Source: Achatina immaculata (lineage: Eukaryota > Mollusca > Gastropoda > Stylommatophora > Achatinidae). From it: a DNA stretch of 64,000 nt. Location of the stretch: NCBI GenBank assembly GCA_009760885.1, contig CM019719.1, forward strand, positions 25,224,084 to 25,288,083. The letters are read 5' to 3'. This document shows positions 32,741 through 43,884 of this stretch, piece by piece; positions within the stretch are counted from its first letter, which is position 1, and the number at the start of each line of letters is the position of its first letter. The translations under genes were made by a program, and so were the position numbers. The notes beneath the pieces are model-generated. The model saw nothing but the letters and a program-made list of their open reading frames with translations, was not told the DNA's origin and searched no databases.

Positions 32741-32897
32741 CTCCCCTTTCCCCCCTCCCCCTCTTCAAACCGCACACACAATCACACTCGCACACTTTGC
32801 TCAGGTATCCGCCCTTGTTTTCTACTTGGATCTTGATAAAGACTTCCCCTCCCTTTCAAGAATCCTAATTTGTCGCATTCTTTAGTTCGTGTAGAGA

Positions 32898-32898
32898 G

Positions 32899-32941
<43 letters not shown>
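32898..32941. repeat. (GA)n microsatellite followed by a G-run
   Basis: A pure GA run followed by nine or so G bases. Further short GA blocks continue to about 32980. Confidence 0.9.
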
Positions 32942-32942
<1 letters not shown>

Positions 32943-33186
32943 TTTCAGAGAGAGTACACAGAGAAAGAGAGAGAGAGAAGTGTGCGTATTTGGATGCAGG
33001 AGAGCGAACGATGTTGTGAGGTTATTTTAAATAAACCAACAGAAGGAAACAAAATTGCCTGGTGTTGAAGAGAAATAAACCATAAGGGCCTGCTAAATTT
33101 AACCAGAGGCGTGCAGGTATTCATCGGAGGATTTAAGCAACGCAGCAGCGAAATTATTTCCCTCTATTCTTTTCTACCTGTTAACT

Positions 33187-34005
33187 CAGTGTTTCCCAAA
33201 CTTTATTTCAAGATTACCTGATTACCCGGCGTTGCCTGGGTATCTATTCATCCCAATCAACAAAGTTCTGTTAATTTCCATAACCTTCTAGACAGTTCTA
33301 CAACGTTCTATTCATTCCCACAGTCTTCTAGAAGGTTCTACAGAGGTCTTATCAGTTGCAAAATCTTCCAGAAGGTTCTACAGTGTTATATATTCATTTT
33401 CATAACCTTCTAGAAGGTTCTACAGAGTCTAGACGGTTCTGCAGAGCTCTGTTCCTTCTATTCGACTAAACGCGGGCTTAATTGTCACCAGGACTATCAC
33501 CAATCAGCTTAACGACCCCGAAAACTATAGATTCGACACTAATCTCTGTAAATTTGGGTATTTTATTTTTCACCACTTCTCACCCCCCCCCCCAACCCAA
33601 TGCCGATGGGGGCTGAACTTGCGAGTGCCACTATTCATCTCAGCGACCCCGATAAATATGGATTCAACAGTAATATCTGTCGTTTTCGATTATTTTTACA
33701 TGTCACTCCACCCCTAGGACCCCTTGCCGATTGAGGCTGAACTTGGACTTAAACGGCATCGGGAGTGTCGCTGTTCATCTCAGCGGCCCCAAAAACTACG
33801 GATTCGACACCAATATCATTCATTTTCGATTATTTCTACATGTCACCCCGACACCTAGGGGTCACAGGGGTATCCTAGGGATGATCTAACCCCACAGTGC
33901 ACTGTCCAGATTGTAAGTCATATGTGTGCCAAGTTTGGTTGAAATTGCTCCAGGCGTTCCAGCGTGATGCTCTAACACAACACACGTACGTTCATATATA
34001 TATAT
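33187..34005. repeat. Degraded interspersed repeat with four heat-shock-element-like boxes
   Basis: The segment opens CAGTGTTTCCCAAACTTTAT (hAT-like) and then TACCCGGCGTTGCCTGGGTA, a sequence of a type common in invertebrate repeats. Four boxes of TTCTAGAAGGTTC type follow at 33286, 33326, 33366 and 33408. Then three degenerate units of about 130 bp carry CATCTCAGCGACCCCGA, GGATTCGACA and CATGTCAC. It ends with GTGTGCCAAGTTTGGTTGAA and GCGTTCCAGCGTGATGC, again typical of repeat ends. The superfamily is unknown to me. Confidence 0.55.
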
Positions 34006-34019
34006 GGTTGCTTTTTTGT

Positions 34020-35735
34020 TGTTAAAGTTTTTTTTATTTTTTGAAATTATTATTATTATTATGTTATTATTATTATTATTAGTATTATTATTACTCATAA
34101 TACACGCTGGTGAGGCTTCAGTTACATGGAGACATTTTCTTTTACGTTAACATCTTTTATTCCTAAATGCGCTGGCAGCTGTATGTGACTTCGTATTCTA
34201 GTGTGCCTCCCCTTGCAGGTAGGCATTCTGCTGTTTCAGAAACGTAGGCGTGTAAGGGACCTGTTATTTACATTTAGTTTGATTGAAATGGGTCTGCAAA
34301 ATCCGTTGCCCGATGAAAGTTTAGTTAACTACGACATTAACTTCCCCTGCGCCCTCCTGAAAGTATCTGCGCACAGAAGAGTTGTAAGTGGCAAGTGGGT
34401 ATGACTGCAGAAATGAAAATTACAAGGCCGAACTTTATTTCATAAATGTATAAATGTATTTTCGAGTTTTTTAGTTGCATGTTTTGTTCCAGTATCGTGT
34501 TATCACTATATCCTATCGTACGGCTCTATGAAGCGTATCTCGCTTTGTTAATTAGCATTGTGCCAGATATCTGACTTGTGTTAAGCAACATCGTATGGTT
34601 TAAGTGAAGATACCTGACTCTATCTAAGCATCATTGCGGGATTCCGTGAAGTTCACTGACTGCGTTAAGCAGCATCCTAAGTTCCGTGAAGTTCTTCGTG
34701 TTAAGCAACATTGTCAGTTCTGCGAAGTTTTTTTAATTGAAAATTAAATTGGAAATGCACATTATCTTTAATATAAGGCTAAATACGCATTACTTTTTTC
34801 AATAAACAGAAAATGTTTATGTATGTCTTGAAATTCTCATTTTAATACTGTTATTGCTATCTTATCATTCAAAATATTCTTATCGGTGAACTCTCCACAT
34901 AATAGCACCCTGATTCACTTCTCTTGCGTGAATGACGTTCACTTCATCCTGTAGATTAAAAGAAAAGAAGAAGGATCAACAATGAGACACAATTAACCGT
35001 AACGGTGTTTATTTATAAGTTGTATTAGTACACCTTTTCAGGTGAGGCTTCACCTGTTACATTGTCCTATAGAGCAGTGACAGGTGACATTCTTCTCTGG
35101 CCGTTAGCATGCAGATATCCGGTGTGTATCCGAACCATCTTTTATTACTTTTCTTCTTGTTCGCGTCACGTGGCTGCCATTTTAAACCAGAGTGTGATTA
35201 TGTGTGTGTGTGTGATATTTGTTATGGATATTAACACCATTATCTCTGTAATTTGCGATGTTTCTCCTCTTCTAGATATCGACTGTACAGACCTTTTGGA
35301 GTAGAAAACGAACAAGAAATGGACAACAGTATAGACAGATGGACAACATGGGGGAAAATGGATTGGACTTGGCTTAGCCGGGTGCTCTGGGAAAATGGAG
35401 GACATAGCAAGATGAAGGTTGATTGCGACCGACTTTCCATGGGAACGTGGCACGTGATGATGTTGTGAAAGAAACGGAGCCATTTTGCAGCCGCCATTTC
35501 AGTTAATAACATATGTGACCTTCCGAAGTAATAATTACACTTTGAGACAATTACAATCCAGACCAACAGTTCATGCAGCCGTCTTCGTCAAGGTATAAAC
35601 AAAAGGGGGGCGTGATGTAAGCACCAAACATATGAAACTAGGGTAAGCTGGTCGTATGCCCAGGAACAGCCATGTCACAGAGAGAATATAACATGCCTTC
35701 ATATGGTATATGAGATGTCATCGAAGTATGCGCAT
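34020..35735. other. No gene recognised; degenerate short repeats at 34550-34730
   Basis: An (ATT)n run lies at 34048-34092. Between 34550 and 34730 about four loose units contain GTTAAGCA(G/A)CAT and GAAGTT. A 71-codon plus frame at 35253-35468 follows an acceptor-like TTTCTCCTCTTCTAG, but its protein is unrecognisable. Confidence 0.4.
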
Positions 35736-35742
35736 GCCTTAT

Positions 35743-36022
35743 GGGTGTCTGAGTGGCGAAGTGGTTAGTGCACTGGTCTGTCATGGTGAAGGTCGGGGGT
35801 TCGAATCCGGCCGGCGGCACCCCAGTCACCCAGCTGTAGAAATGGGTACCGGACTTCTTCTGGAGTTGGGGAAGGAAAGGCAGTTAGGCATGATACTGAC
35901 CATATCACCCTCTAGTCTGCAGACAGGTCAAGGAAAATATGGGCACTAACACCATATCCCTATGTGCTTCTAAGGCATGACAGGGTCACCTTTATTTTTT
36001 TTTTTTTTACTTTTTACTTGTG
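35743..36022 (+). mobile_element. Family Y tRNA-derived SINE, best-preserved copy
   Basis: The 5' tRNA-like part starts GGGTGTCTGAGTGGCGAAGT (A-box region) and contains GGGGGTTCGAATCCGG (B box). It ends GGCACCCC, and GGGTGTC pairs with GGCACCC like an acceptor stem. AGTG/CACT can form a D-arm stem. The body contains CAGCTGTAGAAATGGGTACC, TCTTCTGGAGTTGGGGAAGG, CATATCACCCTCTAGTCTGC and AAAATATGGGCACTAACACC. A long T-run ends it. GCCTTAT occurs at 35736-35742 and 36023-36029, a short possible target duplication. A second SINE head begins immediately after. Confidence 0.92.
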
Positions 36023-36029
36023 GCCTTAT

Positions 36030-36371
36030 AGGTTCCTGAGTTGTGAAGTGGTTAGTGCATCCGTAGGAGCCCCTGGTGACCCAACTGTAGTAATAAATAC
36101 CTGTCTTCTGTCGGAGTTGAGAAGGTAAAAGCCGTCAGTTCCATGTGAACAATAGTTCCCAACCTTTTTTTACGCCCCTAACCGCATATAAATTACGGGC
36201 CATTGTCTTACACGGAATACTGTTTTGCTGCAAACCCTGATTGTTATTATATAATAGATAACACTTAAAACCAAACTGATAACATAGTCTCCAACCACCT
36301 CATAATACACAGAGGGCCACAAGTTGGAAACCACTGCTCCAGAATGCCGACTAGTTAAGGAAGATATCCCT
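36030..36371 (+). mobile_element. Family Y SINE interrupted by a hAT-like MITE
   Basis: GGTTCCTGAGTTGTGAAGTG GTTAGTGCAT is a SINE head. It passes, with a deletion, into GACCCAACTGTAGTAATAAA and GGAGTTGAGAAGGTAAAAG. After the MITE at 36150-36336, the SINE body appears to resume as CTCCAGAATGCCGACTAGTT AAGGAAGATATC (compare CTCTAGTGTGCTGACAGGTC AAGGAAAATATG). Confidence 0.7.
36150..36336. mobile_element. hAT-like MITE, about 187 bp
   Basis: The ends are CAATAGTTCCCAACC and AAGTTGGAAACCACTG, imperfect inverted repeats of hAT type. The interior ACGGGCCATTGTCTTACACG and GAATACTGTTTTGCTGCAAA also occur at 42.8 kb. Flanking 8-mers CATGTGAA and CTCCAGAA do not match. Confidence 0.65.
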
Positions 36372-36375
36372 CGGG

Positions 36376-36545
36376 TCAGCGGTTCCCAAGCTGTAGTCCG
36401 CGATCGCGTTATCGATTTGGTATTAAATAAAGTCTTATCGGTTTATTAAAAACAAAGGTTCATTGGTATGCTATGTTATGTATAACATGGTGATCCAAAA
36501 CTTATATGTGGGTGGGAAAGTGGTTTCTGGATGTAAAAATGTTAG
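36376..36545. repeat. Possible hAT-like MITE
   Basis: CAGCGGTTCCCAAGCTGTAG TCCGCG at the left looks like a hAT terminus. The right side ends near ATGTTAGGCACC, without a convincing inverted repeat. Confidence 0.35.
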
Positions 36546-37135
36546 GCACCATGACATGATTACCTGTACTTTTTTTTTTACCTTACCTGCACCATTACAT
36601 TGTCTCTGGCACATATTCTTCAAACATGCTTTCTTATGAATATTAGTTTAACACAGAGAAATCTTCAGTGAAGCGCACCAGTATTTCGGTATATGCCTGT
36701 TTTCTTGAACCTTCATAACTAATATCTGTATTTCTAGATGTCTTCAAACGTCTGCCAACTGATGGACATGTCTGGAACAGTGACAGATATTTCATAACAG
36801 GCATTTTCAAAGCTGTTTACACACAGTTTGTTGATCGTTAGCAACAAATCCAACAAACGAGAACCATATTGTAGAATACAAACACGAAAAAAAAAACAAA
36901 CCCAGAAATGGATTTCAGACTTTACAGTAGAGTCCGACGATAAATGTTGCCCGGATGTTCCCGGATGTCGAATTCCAGTGAATATACGGCACATGCATTT
37001 TTATACCTGTCTTTTCAAGTTCTCAGGTGTGCACACGCTCTGCACACACGATGCACTGAACTAACACCACGAAACACATTCACTGTGAGACGTCAACATT
37101 GCAAGGGAGATAAATGTTGTAAAATAAATAACGGC

Positions 37136-37242
37136 CCAGTTTCGTTTTTCTCGTCTGTTATTTCAAATTGTTTCCCCTTTTCTTCTACTTTCCCCTCCGA
37201 CGAAGCCCTTTACAGCTGAAACGTTGGGTGTGTCGTAGTCTT
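37136..37242 (+). repeat. Penelope-like 3' untranslated fragment
   Basis: CCGACGAAGCCCTTTACAGC TGAAACGTTGGG fits the pattern GANGA-stem-GAAAC found in Penelope-like 3' ends and their hammerhead-like motifs (AGC/GCT can pair). It differs from the canonical CTGATGA at two bases. No coding part of the element is attached. Confidence 0.45.
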
Positions 37243-37631
37243 GCGTCACTGTAGAAGGAAATCGTTGCACGTTTTGAAAATTAATGGCTGTCTGTTTAAA
37301 CTTGGACGCAGCACAGTTTTAACAAGGACTAGGTCAGCAGGAAATGCTCTCTTTACCAGGAACTTGTGGCAATGAAATTTGGAAAGTAAAAACCATATTT
37401 CGAAAATTCTCTCTCTCCCCCCCCCCCTCGCTCTTTCCTCTCTCTCTCTCCTTCCCTCCTCCACGATTACACCGACGGTTCATGATCTCTTAAGCTACAA
37501 ACTGCAGTGGAAGTGTAAGCAACACAATTTTTTAAGGCGTTTGAAGGAATGTCGGATAGGAGGTTCTCCCTGGGGAGATGGGAAGAGTGGGGGAAGGAGA
37601 GAGAGAGAGAGACAAAATACTTTCTTCAGAG

Positions 37632-38938
37632 CACTATCTGTTGTTGAGGTGGCCTGCAAGAGTTGGTAGTCGCTGTTGTTGAGTGGACTGCAAGAGTTGG
37701 TAGTCGCTGTTGTTGAGGTGGCCTGCAAGAGTTGGTAGTCGCTGTTGATGATGTCTGCAAGAGTTGGTAGTTGCTGTTGATGATGTCTGCAAGAGTTGGT
37801 AGTCGCTGTTGTTGAGGTAGTCTGCAAGAGTTGGTAGTCGCTGTTGTTGAGGTAGTCTGCAAGAGTTGGTAGTCGCTGTTGTTGAGGTGGACTGCAAGAG
37901 TTGGTAGATGATGTGGTCTGCAAGAATTGGTAGTTGTTGTTGATGATGTGGTCTAGAAGAGTTGGTAATTGCTGTTGTTGAGGTGGCCTGCAAGAGTTGG
38001 TAGTTGCTGTTGATGATATCTGCAGGAGTTGGTAGTCGCTGTTGTTGAGGTGGACTGCAAGAGTTGGTAGATGATGTGGTCTGCAAGAGTTGGTAGTCGC
38101 TGTTGTTGAGGTGGACTGCAAGAGTTGGTAGATGATGTGGTCTGCAAGAGTTGGTAGTCGCTGTTGTTGAGGTGGTCTGCAAGAGTTGGTAGATGATGTG
38201 GTCTGCAAGAATTGGTAGTTGTTGTTGATGATGTGGTCTTGAAGAGTTGGTAATTTGCTGGTGTTGAGGTGGCCTGCAAGAGTTGGTAGTTGCTGTTGAT
38301 GATATCTGCAGGAGTTGGTAGTCGCTGTTGTTGAGGTGGACTGCAAGAGTTGGTAGTTGCTGTTGTTGAGGTGGACTGCAAGAGTTGGTAGATGATGTGG
38401 TCTGCAAGAGTTGGTAGTCACTGTTGTTGAGGTGGCCTGCAAGAGTTGGTAGTCGCTGTTGATGATGTCTGCAAGATTTGGTAGTCGCTGTTGTTGAGGT
38501 GGACTGCAAGAGTTGGTAGTCGCTGTTGCTGAGGTGGTCTACAACAGTCGGTAACCATTGTTGTTGAGGTGGACTGCAAGAGTTGGTAGATGATGTGGTC
38601 TGCAGGAATTGGTAGTCGGTGTTGTTTAGAGGTGGCCTGCAAGAGTTGGTAGTCGCTGTTGATGATGTGGTCTGCAAGAGTTGGTATTCGCTGTTGTTGA
38701 GGTTGTCTGCAAGAGTTAGTAGATGATGTGACCTGCAAGAGTTGATAGTTGCTGTTGACGATATGATCTGCAAAAGTTGATATTCGCTGTTGTTGAGGTT
38801 GTCTGCAAGAGTTAGTAGATGATATGATCTGCAAAAGTTGGTAGTCGCTGTTGTTGAGGTGGCCTGCAAGAGATAGTATTTGCTGCTGTTGAGGTGGTCT
38901 GCAAGAGTTGATAGTCGCAGTTGTTTGTTTTTGTTGTC
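37632..38938. repeat. 35-bp minisatellite, about 37 copies (1.3 kb)
   Basis: The unit is GTTGGTAGTCGCTGTTGTTG AGGTGG(A/C)CTGCAAGA, with variant units lacking GTTGTTGAG or carrying GATGATG. The minus strand has no stop in any of the three frames over most of the array. This produces a 411-codon frame whose text cycles through NNSDYQLLQ, TTATTNSC and QQQRLPTLA as the 35-bp period shifts frame. It is the longest tandem array in the window. Confidence 0.97.
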
Positions 38939-39618
38939 ACTTCAGGAGTTAGTTTTACTTTATATAATTGTAATAGACGGGAGCATTCTTAAATCAAGCC
39001 TTGAGAGTTTTCGTTCTAACATAACACACATAAATACACGAAGGTATGAACGGCTGAATATAAGCGAGGGCGAGTTAATAGGTAACCGTAAATCATTGGT
39101 CATAACCATTGAAAAAAAAAATTCATGAAAAGACTTACCTGTCCTCGTAGAAGTGTCATCTCTTGGACTGAAGGTAGCAGGGTGGACCCTGGCCGCTTTT
39201 ACCATCAAATCGTCTCTGATGGATAAATGAGTACTCGACACGCTGTGCTGAGGGAAAAAAAAATTGCTTCCGCGATGGAATACACCTACCTACATGTCAA
39301 GGTTGCTGGATTACACGGCCTGCATACCTGTATAGAGAAATAGGTGAAATAAAACATCATGCACAGCTCGAGACGCAGCGGCCGAGAATGGCTACCAGTC
39401 ATGAAGAGTCACATGACAGAGCACAGAGATAGGAAAGTGAAGTTAAACTGCGGCAAAGTTTGATATTAACTGGCAGTCACGCTTCGCTTAGCCACATCAA
39501 AAGGATATTTTTTTTAAAAATTGTTTTATCGGGCGGCTGAACCTTAAATCTGTAACGCTTGAGACACCTAAAAATTATAATTTCGGCAGTAAGTGTCAAA
39601 AAAACGTTTGCCTTCAGG

Positions 39619-39620
39619 GT

Positions 39621-39648
<28 letters not shown>
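39619..39648. repeat. (GA)n microsatellite
   Basis: About 30 bp of GA dinucleotides with no clear LINE end beside it. Confidence 0.85.
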
Positions 39649-39651
<3 letters not shown>

Positions 39652-39828
39652 TGTTTTGTCAGGTCACGTGGTTCATGATTTGGAATGTAGGCCATCCTGG
39701 CAGCCTTTTACTTTACCTGCCAGTTTTCACACCCAGTGTCGGGTGTATCACAAATACGCAAGAAAATCTGAATAAAAAAAAATGATTTCCTTATACGTTT
39801 TCTTTCGTTGAGTGTGCAAGTACTAATT

Positions 39829-40470
39829 CATCGCTTCCCAACTTGGGGTCCATTGGCCCTCACGAGAGTCCATATATTCATTTTTGGGGGTCTATAGACA
39901 AACATGAATTGATTCGATTAAAAAAAATGTTAGCATTATCTAAGCTGCATTTATTGCTTTATTATGAATGAGGGGTTCCACAGCTGTTCTCAGGCCGTAA
40001 AGTGGGGGTCCATAGCTGTTCTCAAGCCGTAAAGTTGGGTCCACAGCTGTCCCCAGGTCGGAAAGTGGGGTCCACAGCTGTTTCCAGGCCGTAAGGTGGG
40101 GTCCACAGGTGTTCTTAGGCCGTAATTTGGGACCCACAGCTGTTCTCAGACCGTAAAGTGGGGGTACACAGCCTTTCTTAGGTCGGAAAGTGGGTATGTC
40201 CACAGCTATTCTCAGGTCGGTAAGTGGCGGTCTGCAGATGTTTTCAGGCCGTAAAGTGGGGTCCACAGCTGTTGCCAACCCGGAAATTGGTGGTCCACAG
40301 CTGTTCTCAGGCCATAAAGTGGGGGGGGGGGGGGGTCTACGGATGTTTTCAGACCGTAAAGTGGGATCAGCAGCTATTGTCAGGCCGTAAAGTGGGAGTC
40401 CACAGCTGTTCTCAGGGCGTAAAGCTGGGGCCCACAGCTATTCTTAGGCTAGAAAGTAGTATCGGTCAGC
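39829..40470. mobile_element. hAT-like MITE with interior expanded into a 31-33-bp minisatellite
   Basis: The left part (CGCTTCCCAACTTGGGGTCC ... TTAGCATTATCTAAGCTGCA ... GCTTTATTATGAATGAG) aligns with the reverse complement of 24420-24551, the right half of the MITE at 24.2 kb. From 39960, units of CCACAGCTGTTCTCAGGCCG TAAAGTGGGGT repeat about 15 times, where the 24.2-kb copy has only three or four. A G-run interrupts one unit at 40321-40335. The far inverted terminus is not recognisable. Confidence 0.8.
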
Positions 40471-40639
40471 GGTCAGAAAATGATTAATAGGCAATATATT
40501 AAACGCTATGACGTTATTAAGTATAGGTAGCGCTGTTAACTTTTGTCCTTCACAAAACTTTGTTGTAAAGTTCATGTTTATTCGAAATTTTTTTGTTTTA
40601 TTGCAAGATGTAACTGACTGGGCTCAGAATAAGCTCAGG

Positions 40640-41110
40640 TAAATAAGTAGACATATAGGTGGATGGGTAGGTAGGTAGGGGTGAGTAGGGAGATAGGTAG
40701 CTAGGTAGATGCCTGAATAGATAGGAAGACGGGTGGGAGGGTGAATAAGCAGGCACATTAGTGGTTAGCGTGTAGATAGGTAAGCAGGCATGTAGGTGGG
40801 TAGGCATTTAGGTAAGGTAGGCGGATGGGTAGACAGGCAGGTTTGATTGATTGACTGATCTTTATTTCCAAAGGGTTAAGAATTGGGCACGCGGGCCCGT
40901 CTGACATTCTGCCTTTTAGGTAGGTAGATAAGCAGACAGGTAGGTGATTAAGTAGGTAGGTAGGCAGGCATGTAGGCAGATAAGCAGGAAAAAGAACGTG
41001 ATTAGCTACATAAGAAGTGACGAAGGTGTGTAGATGGGTGTGTAGGAAGGTAGGTAGACATTTAGAAAGATACCTAGGCGGTTAGGTAGGTTGATAGGTT
41101 AGGTATCTTT
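40640..41110. repeat. (GTAG)n-type degenerate microsatellite
   Basis: Imperfect GTAG/GTAGGCAG/GATAG tetranucleotides continue for about 470 bp. A family G LINE 3' end lies inside at 40858-40920. Confidence 0.85.
40858..40920 (-). repeat. CR1/L2-like LINE 3' terminus fragment (family G)
   Basis: The minus strand reads AAAAGGCAGAATGTCAGACG, GGCCCGCGTGCCCAATTCTT and AACCCTTTGGAAATAAAG, almost identical to the end at 47.4 kb. A tetranucleotide repeat follows in the 3' direction, as at 47.4 kb. Confidence 0.75.
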
Positions 41111-41432
41111 ATAGACAGGCCGGAGACAAAGAGAGATAGACTGGGGAGATCACTAAATAACTTGGACTAATTCAGAGCTGTTTATAAATTTTTACCTGCA
41201 AATAGAAGACATATACACCTGAACTCGGGCCAGTAGCGTGGAATCAGGAATGTCAGTGGAAAAAAAACGTGAATGACGGGGGTTTCGGTCCCGGCTTGTT
41301 CCCGTGTGTCTTAGGCCATAGTCCCGGAGAAACACAAAGGAGACTGTGCTAACCTAGATCCTACAGGTCCGAGATAAACGACGCAAAACTATACATAAAC
41401 AGAATAAATCTGTGCTATAATTCAGTATAGTC

Positions 41433-41433
41433 T

Positions 41434-41485
<52 letters not shown>
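41433..41485. repeat. (CT)n microsatellite
   Basis: More than 50 bp of CT dinucleotides. Neighbouring sequence (41500-41830) repeats GTGAAACAGCTTTC at irregular spacing. Confidence 0.9.
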
Positions 41486-41489
<4 letters not shown>

Positions 41490-41904
41490 AGAAACAAGAC
41501 GTATGTGTGAAACAGCTTTCGGGACGGTGGTAAATGGTAGAAAAAAAAATTAATGTGTGAAACAGTTCTCATGAGTAGACGGAGAGGAGGAAATAATAAT
41601 GAGTGAAACAGCTTAAAGGATGTGCGAAAAGTAATTCAGAGGCGAAACAGCTTTCATCGCGTAAACAAATAAGGATTAATGCTTGAATCATCTTTTCCTG
41701 TGAACATAAGAAGGGATTCATAGGTGATAACAGTTTGTAAAAGTAATTCAGGGATGAGCCTGCTTTCACTACGTGCTCTAATGGGATATAATTGGTGAAA
41801 CAGCTTTCAGAGGTGGATCAGGCAGCAGTGGCTTCGGGGCCTGAACAAACAGGAACTAAGTGATAGACCAGTTCATAAGTCAAGATTAAACAGGAAAATA
41901 ACGG

Positions 41905-42225
41905 CGGAATCAGCTTTCAGGACAAGAGTAAACTGAAAAAAAAAAAACAAACCGGGGGAATCAGCTTTCAGAACAAGAGTAAACTGAAAAAAAAATAACG
42001 GGGGAATCAGCTTTCAGGTCAAGAGTAAACTGAAAAAAAAAAATAACGGGGGAATCAGCTTTCAGGTCAAGAGTAAACTGAAAAAAAAATAACGGGGGAA
42101 TCAGCTTTCAGGTCAAGAGTAAACTGAAAAAAACATAACGGGGGAATCAGCTTTCAGGTCAAGAGTAAACTGAAAAAAACAAATAATAATGGGGGAATCA
42201 GCTTCCAGGACCAGAGTAAACAAGA
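41905..42225. repeat. About 46-bp minisatellite, six to seven copies
   Basis: The unit is GGGGGAATCAGCTTTCAGGT CAAGAGTAAACTG plus an A-run of variable length and TAAC. It is related to the looser AACAGCTTTC repeats upstream. Confidence 0.95.
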
Positions 42226-42439
42226 AAATAATAGGGCAAGCAGCTTTTGATGCGGTGGTAAATGAACAACCAACCACTGAAACAATTTTTTTTAATCACT
42301 TAAGTAAACAATAAACGTTGGTGATTTGGCCGAATAAAAGGAGAGCAAGCAACTCCTGAGATCATCAGAGGAAGTGTTTCAGACACTCCTGACAGTCTTG
42401 CGAAAGATGTCTGGGTGTGTGAACTCTAGCCCAGAACTA

Positions 42440-42470
<31 letters not shown>

Positions 42471-42644
42471 GTCTCTCTTGATTTCCATCCCCGAATTTAA
42501 ACCCTGTTTTCAGCGTAGCATTCAATCTTGAAAAAACATGTTAGCTAATTTTCCAGCTAGGGCTGGAGTTATCTGTGATAAATTAAGCTATTTAAGTTTT
42601 CACAACAAACTTAAAGAAATCAGAACAAAATATGCCTATCATCA

Positions 42645-42749
42645 TCTGTAGGAGCCCTGGTGACCCATCTGTAGTAACAGATACCCGTGTCCTGCTGGAG
42701 TTGAGGAGGTAAAGGTAGTCAGGCGTAATGCTGGCCACACCATCATGAA
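42645..42749 (+). repeat. Family Y SINE fragment joined to a hAT-like MITE
   Basis: GTAGGAGCCCTGGTGACCCA, GTAGTAACAGATACCCGTGT and GGAGTTGAGGAGGTAAAGG match 36.07-36.13 kb and share its internal deletion relative to full-length copies. It runs straight into CAGTGGTTCCCAACC at 42750. Confidence 0.7.
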
Positions 42750-42895
42750 CAGTGGTTCCCAACCTTGGTTTTTTTTAACCCCCCCCCCCCCCCCAAAACA
42801 GCATAAAAATTAGGGTCCATTATCTTACATGGAATACCGTTATGTTGTAAACTCTTATCGTTGTTATACAGGAACAGAAGTATAAAAAAAATGAA
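42750..42895. mobile_element. hAT-like MITE, partial, with a C-run
   Basis: CAGTGGTTCCCAACCTTGG is the terminus. The interior GGGTCCATTATCTTACATGG and AATACCGTTATGTTGTAAA match the MITE at 36.15 kb. A C-run lies at 42779-42794. The right terminus is not found. Confidence 0.6.
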
Positions 42896-42899
42896 GCCC

Positions 42900-43880
42900 T
42901 TTTGGTGATGGGCTTTGCTAAGCTCCTGCACCACTTCTCATTCGCTTCCATGCTTGTGTTTCGTGATCACCATGGCGTGGACTGCAAAAGAAAACACATT
43001 TTCATCATCCAGGGGAAAAAATATATATACAACAACCAGTCCCGAACGTACAACTCAGATCAAGACACCCATGCTCCGACCGCATCTTACAGAAGTATGC
43101 AAGAACTTAGTTCTGAAAGGAAACTATATACACAATTTATACCACTCAGCATCGACATCGCTTGTATGCAGCTATAAATGTATTACAAAATGACGCATAA
43201 ATAGCAATCAAAATTATTTTCACTGATGAGACATAAAACAGAGAGACCATGGAACTGATTGTTACATTTTAGCTTATGTTACATTTATTTAGCCAGGCGA
43301 GAAATCAAATTCCAAAGCTCACTGTTCTTTGAACATAAGAAAGATTTTTTAATTAGTTTAAATTGCACGCCTTATGTAAGAGAAGTTATACTTGCGGAGT
43401 TAGGGACCCATAAAATTGTTTTCTGCAAATTAACCACAACATGTCCTGGAGGTAGGTCGAAAGATTAAAAGAAAAAAAAAGGGCGGGGCAGAAAGAAATG
43501 GAAGGGAGGAGTAAACGTTTGACGTAATCACTTTGAAAAGAACGAAAGTTCGGGAAGAGGGGGAGAGAGAGGGGCGAAAGGGCTACATAAATGTTCTTTT
43601 AACATACATCCGGTCCCTATTTAATAAGTATTTAACTGGGTGTTATGTCTTAAAGCTTTAAGCTGAAGTGCTGGCTGGCTTCAAACATTTGTATAGCATA
43701 CGGGTGGATCATTAAGAAGTAATGCGTATGTGGGTAACTGTCACGCTGTTACAGTTAGCGCGAAACTTTCCCGGAGATTAACTCATGCGCAACTTTCGTG
43801 AGACTAGATCCTACAGTAGGCCTATAAATTTTATGGAATCAAATTATACAGTAGACCCACAGTTTTCATGGGAGGCATGA
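42900..43880. other. No gene recognised
   Basis: Two overlapping plus-strand frames of 91-92 codons (42902-43193) share the same DNA and neither shows a domain. An AG-rich stretch lies at 43470-43580. Confidence 0.35.
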
Positions 43881-43884
43881 TTTT

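Noticed and set aside
35253..35468. Possible exon after TTTCTCCTCTTCTAG at 35275
   Set aside because: The acceptor-like site is fair, but the peptide is not recognisable, no clear donor follows, and the frame simply runs to a stop.
35743..35825. Functional tRNA gene
   Set aside because: The A and B boxes and acceptor pairing are good, but the unit continues into the SINE body, recurs a dozen times and carries SINE target duplications.
37634..38869. 411-codon minus-strand open frame rich in Q, T, S and N
   Set aside because: It is entirely translation of the 35-bp minisatellite. The peptide cycles through three frames of the unit and has no start context or flanking exon.
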